A DNA stretch of 64,000 nucleotides, taken from the NCBI GenBank assembly GCA_031430695.1, contig JANPBZ010000134.1, positions 1 to 64,000 of the forward strand, in the 5' to 3' direction. Both the position numbers and the translations under genes were made by a program. Below, in pieces: positions 63,401-64,000 of this stretch. The number at the start of each line of letters is the position of its first letter. The stretch's first letter is position 1. Below the pieces are notes generated by a model. The model made no database searches. It was given only the letters and a program-made list of their open reading frames with translations, and was not told the DNA's origin. The DNA is from JAENVT01 sp031430695 (GTDB taxonomy: Bacteria > Actinomycetota > Acidimicrobiia > Acidimicrobiales > Ilumatobacteraceae).

Positions 63401-64000
63401 CCTGATCCGACGAACAACACGGCCAGTGTGACGTTCGCGGTCGACTTCACCTCGTCGCTGTCGGTGCAGAAGACAGCCACAGTCGCAACCGCCCTGCCCG
63501 GAGACGCCTTCTCGTACACGATCGTGGTCAGCAATGCCGGCCCAGCGCTGCTCGACGATGTCTCGATCTCCGACCCTGTGCCGGCCGGTCTCGTTGCGCT
63601 CTCGTGGACATGCCTGGGCAGCGCCGGTGGTGTCTGCAACTCGGTCATCGGCAGCGGTTCGCCAGCACTCACTGCCGACCTGCCATTGGGTGGCTCGGTC
63701 ACGATCACGTTCAACGTGCAGGTAGCACCGGGTGCCACAGGCTCGATCCTCAACATCGTCACCGCGACGGCCGGCGGGGCCAGTGGCCAGGTCACCGCGC
63801 AGGCAACCGCCAGCGTGGAAGTGAGCCCGGTCGTGCCACCGACCGCGGCACTCTCGATCACCAAGGCGACATCGGTGGCGACGTATTCGACGGTCGGCAG
63901 CGTCGTCAGCTTCACCCTTGTCGCGAGGAACACCGGCAGTGCCACATTGACCAACGTGACAATCGCCGATCCCAACGCCACGCTGACGGCGTGCGCGCCG
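42485..64000 (+). CDS. Giant exported DUF11-repeat protein (partial, 7,172 codons with no stop)
   Basis: One frame stays open from ATG 42485 to the end of the window; I checked the frame at 45239, 53363, 58859 and 63998. It has a signal peptide (about residues 15-36, ALATALVSGSVVFGTGLFV), an N-terminal head domain, a glycine-rich zone (about 295-465, with NSGGGGGGNGGAGGVGG) and from about residue 518 roughly 52 DUF11-type repeats. Each repeat begins like DLSITKTDG, contains NAGPS and WTC...C and ends in NNSATDTD. The product must be exported and elongated, probably a surface adhesin or S-layer-like fibre. No anchor is seen because the C-terminus lies beyond 64000. The missing stop and the size make assembly collapse or expansion of repeats a risk, but the frame is intact throughout. 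Confidence 0.9.
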   Translation, partial: MADDRPSSNNASRWSGLRRSALATALVSGSVVFGTGLFVPSVAAAPLCASPPLTGNTTATGVINTYYPGQTSITAGTSNTTVTVGTSRGSATPIAVGDLVMVMQMQGAEINATNTNAYGDGVTSATASGFLNNASFIAGQYEYATVRSVAGAVVGLDGSGTNGGLINNYVNASESATQGQQRFQVVRVPQYSSATLSVATPPAAVAWDGSSGGIVVLDVASDLNLNGATINVTGQGFRGGLQRSRSGTGGLANTDYRTTTAQAANGQKAEGIAGTTKWTTGSADTVGDGYPNGDFGRGAPGNAGGGGTDGDPASNSENSGGGGGGNGGAGGVGGNTWSSNLARGGHGGAVVPGTASRVFLGGGGGAGSDNNAVLSSSGGAGGGMVLVRAGSLSGTGTINADGAAGNVSGQDGSGGGGAGGSIVVLTSLTGAASGISGLTARARGGAGGNETHADQHGPGGGGGGGRVITAAATASTVVTAGANGTHVPTSSAYGATSGSAGASSATAVVGDAPGTNTGSQCIDASVTKSTNPTPVIPGQTVTYTVVATNDGPYPRTGTAPIVVTDTLPAGLTSATWTCSASAGSNCTASGSGSLSTTANLEVGDSATYTITATLASTFTGTLSNTATVAGPATIPELNATNNSATSAVLAEPRANLGITKTDGVAAEVPGTNAVYTIVASNAGPSTATNALITDSLPAGTISGSWTCAAGSGGTCGAASGTMPMSTTATLSPSGTVTYTVTVAVSSTATGSLANTVTIAAPAGTVETNSANNVATDTDNLTPTADLSISKTDGLTTIDAGTGLTYTIALSNAGPSAITGATVTDTFPASLTGATWTCAASAGSSCPASGSGSISASVNVLAAGSVTFTVTATVVSTATGTLSNTATVALPGGATDPTAANNTATDTTTITRRADVSITKTDGAATEVPGTSVTYTIVAANAGPSAAIGTSVTDTLPASLTGATWTCTATAGSTCPASGSGNISTTVDLLPSGSATFTLTATIASTATGSLANTATVAVAAGVTDPAAGNNSATDTDTLTPTADLSITKTDGVTGEVPGTAVTYTIVASNAGPSTATAATATDTLPAVLSGGTWTCSASVGSTCPASGSGNINASVTLAPGGTATFTLTATISSSATGSLANTATIAAPASVTDPTPGNNSATDVDTLTPTGDLSITKTDGVATAIPGQSVTYTIVATNAGPSVITAATVADTFPASIAGATWTCSASAGSSCPASGSGNINANVNLAVAGTATFTVTAPISPTATGSLVNTATIAAPAGSSDPSGANNSATDTDTLTPTADLSITKTDGAATEVPGTPVTYTIVASNAGPSAASGSNVADTFPAALTGATWTCSAGGGATCPASGSGNISATVDLPVGGTASFTVNGTVAAGATGSLTNTATVSVGAGITDPAPGNNAATDTDTLTPTADLLITKTDGATTEVPGTSVTYTIVASNAGPSTITAATVTDTMPASLSGVTWTCSASAGSSCPASGSGSISASVTLVSGGAATFTVTGAISATATGSLANTATVALPGGATDPTPANNSATDTDTLTPTADLSITKTDGSATEVPGTAVTYTIVASNAGPSAVTAATVADTMPAALTGVTWTCSASSGAACPASGSGDINASVDLPVGGSATFTVSATISASATGNLVNTATVAAPGGVTDPTPANNSATDADSLIPTADLSITKTDGVVTEVPGTAVAYTIVATNGGPSAVSAATIADTMPAALTGVTWTCAGASGGTCPASGSGNINVSVDLPVGASVTFTVSATISTSATGTLVNTATIAPPAGVTDPTPANNSATDTDTLNPTADLSITKTDGSATEVPGTAVTYTIVAGNSGPSAVIAATVADTIPATLNGATWTCVPAGGGSCAASSGSGNISTTVDLPVGATATFTISATVVATTTGNLVNTASITAPGGVTDPTPANNSATDTDTLNPTADLSISKTDGVASVIPGQSTTYTVVVGNAGPSTAVNAPVADALPAGATSGSWTCAASVGASCGAASGSMPIATTVTIAAGATATYNVVVAVSSTATGSLTNTSTVQAPAGVTDPVSADNSATDIDSLTPTADVSISKTDGLTTVVPGANVTYTVVASNPGPSTVTGATVSDTIPAALSGATWTCSASGGSTCPATGSGDLAASVTLAPGGSTTFTISATVVASATGTISNTATITLPGTVTDPTPANNSATDLTTVTPQTDLTITKTDGTPTAVPGQSTTYTIVVTNTGPSSVTGAAVTDTMPAGVTTMNWSCAGSGGGSCPAAGSGSISDNVDLPVGASVTYTVTVAVAAGATGTLTNTATVAAPLGVTDTNAANNTATDVDTLTPRADLAVTKTDGVASVIPGQSTTYTVTVTNAGPSDAPNTVVTDATPVDASFTSWSCSPSAGAACSTASGSGSINTSVDLPLGTIVTFVVDAAIDAAATGTLGNTATAAPAPGITDPVVGNNSATDTDTLTPTADLAITKTNLLSTVVPGDPISYTVTASNSGPSSVVGASVVDALPASLTAATWTCAASGGGSCTSSGSGSINETVNLPVGATVIYTVDGVVASAAIGSIDNTATVGVPVGVTDPVVGNNSATDSDPLTPEVDLSITKTDGLAIADPLDAVTYTIVVSNDGPSSVSDAQVVDLIPAALLGATWTCASGVGGNCDLAGPVAGDINTTVDLAVNGSVQFTVTATIAGSTIGTVINTATVSAPSGVSETNSADNAATDATAVTSTAALSITKTDGQATDVAGTSSTYTITVANSGPSAVINAAVADALPPALTNATWTCTASGAGNCDDAGPTAGDINSTVDLPSGESATFTVTATVDPSFTGLLSNTATVTAPPGTIDDPSNNSSTDDTTVVAEANLTVAKSDGTVTATPGADTTYTVTVDNAGPSAVVGATVGDVLPAGATAMNWTCAASVGSSCTASGSGSLGDTVDLLPGGQVTYVVIVDIDAAATGLLTNTATATVPPTMTETSPLDNTATDIDSLVAETDLAITKTDNTLAAVPGTAITYTIVATNNGPSDAIGATVADTFPGELNSISWTCVGPCTPAGSGALNDVVGLPVGATVTYTVTATIAASAVGVLSNTATVTAAPGTVDPNPVNDSATDVDTLAAVADLSITKTDGAANEVPGTPVSYTIVVSNNGPSDVVGASVVDTFPLDLANATWSCVAAGGTCPVAGSGDINAVVILAVGGAATFAVTADVAASATGTLTNTATVTAPPATDPNAGNNSATDVDTLSPEVDLSVTKTDNDLVAQPGDSVTYEIVVSNAGPSAVIGAPFTDIVPSSLVGVSWTCAASSGASCPAAGSGNAINTTLSLTPGGTATFTVTATVDAPATGVIANTATIAAPVGVVETASGDNTATDTTSVTPTADLIITKTDGLTSIAAGQAITYTIVVTNAGPSTITDALVTDVLPSALVGATWTCAASAGSSCLDAAGSGDISDLVTLASTGTATFTVSATVAASTPAGTLSNTADVAMPVGSVDPTPANNTATDTTTIERHADLEVTKTDGVSSATPGLAIQYTIVVTNNGPSNVSAATVVDTMPATLIGATWTCSASVGSTCPASGSGDFASLVDLLAGGTATFTVDATVAASALGTLVNTAGATVPSGVTDPVPGNNSSTDTDTLDPVADLSITKDDFSATATPGAPVTYTVVVSNAGPSDVIGATVADVLPATLSGVTWSCSVSGSGSCPASGSGDVNSLVSLTVGATATFTITGTLSAAATANLVNTATVTAPVGVTDPAPADNSATDVDTLARVADLSVTKTDFAATATPGTAVSYQIVATNNGPSDITGAVVTDTPPAELTGVTWSCTATGGASCSNSSGVGAINELADLPVGASVTFTLTATLSPAATVPVANTVQIAVPAGATDPNPSNNTATDTDAIVPVADLSITKTVDLAAALPDDVLTYTIVVANAGPSDISDSLVDDVVPADVVGATWTCAAQAGGNCDLTGPVSGDIAGTVDLVVGGSVSFTVTGTVASTATGTIINSATVAAPAGANDPNPANNTSSASTTINPKADLSITKTDGNVTDVAGTSLQYSIVVTNSGPSTIQDAPVDDVLPAALLAVSWTCSPSAFSVCDDPAGGGDITTTVDLLAGGTATFVIDASIDPAFAGVLTNTASVTMPGVGVDPTPANNSATDLTTIVAEADLSITKTDGSLAATPGGSTVYTVTVSNSGPSTVVGAPVSDAIPAGATAMNWTCLASPGSSCAPSGSGALADTVSLLPGGAATYQATVDISSAATGAFVNTASVAAPIGVTDPAPANNSATDIDTLSPSADLSITKTDGLSNAVPGTSLTYTVVATNAGPSDAVGATINDSLPASLVGSTWTCVGTGGGTCAGAGVGNIADTVNLPTGASVTYSVTAMIDSNATGTLVNTASIAAPIGTTDPDPSDNSATDTDTLTPQSDLFVTKTDGQTNVVPGTPVTYTVVAGNAGPSAVAGATVTDLLSADLLGASWTCAAAGGRCPATGTGNIAANIDLAVGGTATFTISATVSPSATSTLANTVDVAVPSGVTDPMAGNNTATDTDTLNPEADLSISKTDGRISAQPGDAITYTLVAANAGPSAVVGAPVIDALPAGLSAASWTCAPSAGASCPASGSGNINTTVSLPVGATAIFTVTTSITATSGVVANTVQIDAPAGVSDPSTGDNVATDTTSITPTADLSITKTDGLTTVAAGEVVTYSIVATNAGPSPIIGATVADAIPGVLVGASWTCSATVGSTCANATGSGSINELADLAAGGQVTFSITGTVNGSAAPGLLSNTATITMPFGSIDPTPGNNSATDTTVIERRADLSISKDDFTGAAVAGGSTTYTVVVSNNGPSNVFGAAVSDPIPTGVTAMTWTCSATAGASCIVAGTGALATNVNLAAGSSVTFTVVVDIDAAASGLLTNIASVIPPSGVTDPNSANDSDTDVDTVAGVADLTITKDDGSSTATPGSTTTYTMVVTNNGPSNVTGATVTDLQPVGTTFDSWACTATGAASCSDPSGTGSISTTVDLAVGASVTFTVVMAIDSSVTADVTNTATVAAPSGVTDPNSGDNAASDTDTMLLVADLSITKTDGSATVTPGTTVVYSVTASNAGPSDIAGAAVTDLVPAALTGATWTCAGTSGGACTTATGSAPINQSVDLPVGGSVTFTITGVVDPALVGDLVNTATVAAPVGVIDPNPGNNSATDLDTNTPVTDLAVSKTDGLTSALPGDVVTYTVTVSSAGPSDAVGASLIDAVPAVLTGVTWTCAAVNGGCVASGTGSLNESIDVAVGGTVTFSITGTVVGTATGTITNTATVMAPAGANDPNPGDNSATDATTVNPKADLSITKTDGNLSDVAGTTVTYTIEVANAGPSMITGAPVADVMPPALSGATWSCTATAGSVCGGVGGAGDIAATVDLLAGGVATFTVTATIDAAFTGTLTNTATVAMPGPGVDPTPGNNIAVDTTDVVAVADLSVTKTDGVVSEVPGTAVSYTIVVSNAGPSDVVGASVSDVMPVSLSNVLWSCVGVAGGVCSPSGTGDVVDVIDVASGGSVTYSVSGDLAADASGVLVNAVSVVAPGSVTDPDLSNNSASDVDTLVPTADLSVTKTDGVVSEVPGTAVSYTIVVSNAGPSDVVGASVTDVFPATLIGASWTCVAVNGACPASGSGSISELVDLATGGTATFTVTATLSSSATGSITNTATVTPPAGATDPDPTNNSDADTDTLDAVADLSITKTDNDTNARPGDLITYEIVASNAGPSAITGAVVSDAMPAGVFGVSWTCAAGSGATCPASGIGDLNETVDLAVGASATFTVTATVTASVGSITNTAQIDAPAGATDPNTADNVASDTTQVDPLGDLSITKTDGLTSAAPGAGISYSIVVSNSGPSAAAGVAISDTVPPSLSGVTWSCTASPGSACTNATGTGDISELVDLAAGGSVSFMVAATIDADATGVLSNTATVAPPSGFADSDSANNSATDVTDLDPAVDLAATKTDGQVIAIPGTPISYIIVVTNAGPSVAAGSQVLDSLPASLLGATWTCSAAPGSSCGAPSGSGSIDEIVTVGVGGTLTYIVAASVSPSAVGVLANTVTVMPALGTGDTNAGNNSATDVDSLSPQANVNVVKTDGAAAAVPGTTITYSIIVSNAGPSAVSNAAVADVLPAELINATWTCTGSIGGSCDAVSGIGGIVTTADLQAGSAVTYTLTATVVPVATGTVVNTATVSVPVGVVDSDLTDNSSTDIDNLTPSVDLSIAKTDGVTSVVPGTSTTYTIMVANSGPSTAAGAQITDLLPAELINASWGCTASGGATCGTPSGSGDVSLLATLPAGGSLTIDVDADIDPTATGFVVNTATVTGPVGVTDTDPANDSATDSDVLTPTADLSITKDDGLATALPGDPVAYAIVVTNNGPSAVVGATVTDVMPAGLSAVTWTCSALPSSSCASAAGGGDIATTVDLAIGESATFVIDATIAISQIGVVTNTATVDAPVGVTDPNSADNIAIDTTMVNGLGDVSIVKSDGVATIVAGTSTTYTIVVTNPGPSQIDRIQVIDSLPAALIGASWTCAATGAASCSAASGFGSISEMIDMPAASTVTFSVTATVSPSASGTLSNTASVTLPTGIVDSDLTNNDSTDVTDIDRIADLAVTKTNHVSALTPGNSVGYDITVVNNGPSSVSGATLSDLVPASITGVTWTCTAGAGAACGAGAGSGNVSLNLDLAVGASVAVRITGTVSPNAAGTLTNSATVAPPVGVTDPDVADNTATDTDTLDPVADVSVAKSNGVTSQSPGATSSYTITVANAGPSAAAGVTIDDPLPSGVATASWTCSAAAGSSCAAASGIGAVNTTVDLAAAGTVTLTVSLQAGLFAGTLTNTVTATVAAGTTDPDPSNNVASDTDTLVFTADIAVTKAVSAAVVAVGQALNYTVVVSNAGPDRAAGVTVLDTMPAGLASLTWTCAATPGSSCPANGTGDITSSIDLAAGGSATFTVSATVTSAAPNTIVNTATAAVGPDTIDPDPTNNTASVTFAVDFTSSLSVQKTATVATALPGDAFSYTIVVSNAGPALLDDVSISDPVPAGLVALSWTCLGSAGGVCNSVIGSGSPALTADLPLGGSVTITFNVQVAPGATGSILNIVTATAGGASGQVTAQATASVEVSPVVPPTAALSITKATSVATYSTVGSVVSFTLVARNTGSATLTNVTIADPNATLTACAP
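58793..58908 (+). repeat. Near-identical 116-bp duplication, first copy
   Basis: 58793-58908 matches 59180-59295 with a single mismatch (115 of 116), at an offset of 387 bp, exactly 129 codons or one protein repeat. The copy is at the start of a unit whose codons end mostly in G or T (GTG, TCG, GGT, GAT), unlike the GTC/ACC/GAC-rich neighbours. Confidence 0.9.
59180..59295 (+). repeat. Near-identical 116-bp duplication, second copy
   Basis: Second copy of the 116-bp segment, differing at one base (GTCCATCGG in place of GTCCGTCGG). After 59295 the sequence returns to the codon style of the rest of the gene, which marks an edge of the exchanged segment. Confidence 0.9.

Larger units (their letters stand above)
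44040..64000 (+). repeat. About 52 tandem DUF11-type protein repeats, period near 388 bp (129 codons)
   Basis: Repeat starts, read as the lysine-containing ITK/VTK motif, fall near 44056, 44450, 44846, 45230, 45617, 46004 and so on, every 375-395 bp, to 63850. Most units keep a Lys in [ST]-x-K, NxGPS, a WTC/WSC with a second Cys 5-13 residues later, and an A/G-N-N-S-A-T segment. Units differ at the DNA level, so this is not a recent tandem expansion, apart from one close pair. The last units (63070 onward) lose the KTDG motif (KAVS, KTAT, KATS). Confidence 0.85.

Noticed and set aside
44040..64000. CRISPR array or DNA satellite
   Set aside because: The 388-bp period is protein-coding repeat structure; there are no short identical direct repeats with unique spacers anywhere in the window.

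Overview
The window is GC-rich chromosomal DNA, most likely from a high-GC actinobacterium. The gene set and protein features resemble Acidimicrobiia such as the Ilumatobacter group: F420-type oxidoreductases, an HspR/HAIR-controlled dnaK operon, a CarF-type lipid desaturase and a giant DUF11 surface protein. The taxonomic call is inference from gene content. Many genes appear leaderless, with a TANNNT box 6-8 nt before the start codon, as is common in actinobacteria.

Layout. 1-5.8 kb: tRNA-Gly, dcd, a frameshifted secreted-protein pseudogene, a Gfo/Idh/MocA dehydrogenase, a membrane-bound heterodisulfide-reductase-like Fe-S protein, a PRC-barrel protein and a lone cyclic-nucleotide-binding domain. 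5.8-13.7 kb: phosphoglycerate mutase, a relic joining an MMPL transporter head to a LuxR-type regulator tail, then a soluble NAD-linked formate dehydrogenase made by only two genes (FdsG-FdsB and FdsA-FdsD fusions), a YcnI-like protein and a small hypothetical. 13.8-17.7 kb: a glycosyltransferase diverging across 15 bp from a sugar-kinase/SIS pair, then a CarF/PEDS1-like desaturase. 17.7-25.4 kb: a two-component system facing two exported proteins plus ApbE, then an LLM oxidoreductase, a beta-lactamase-fold hydrolase, an HNH protein and a PhyH dioxygenase. 25.5-29.7 kb: a cruciform-forming repeat and the dnaK-grpE-dnaJ-hspR operon with two HAIR operators. 29.7-40.4 kb: isochorismatase-like hydrolase, SWIM/SNF2 pair, anchored hypothetical, HAD phosphatase, clpB with a degenerate HAIR site, and an MFS transporter.

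40.4-42.5 kb looks like an accessory junction: the C-terminal scrap of an ltrA-like gene abuts a ParA gene and a partner with two RHH-like repeats, followed by an AT-rich spacer with a 12-bp palindrome. From 42,485 to the end of the window one reading frame stays open for 7,172 codons. It encodes a signal peptide, a glycine-rich head and about 52 DUF11-type repeats of about 129 residues, and it has no stop before the window ends. One repeat unit has sharply different codon usage and a near-identical 116-bp duplication, which suggests recent repeat exchange.

How the genes work together: the chaperones (DnaK, GrpE, DnaJ, ClpB) form a probable HspR regulon; the Fds complex oxidises formate to CO2 with NAD+; the kinase and SIS protein probably handle an amino sugar; the two-component system probably controls the adjacent exported-protein/ApbE cluster through an 11-bp tandem repeat site.
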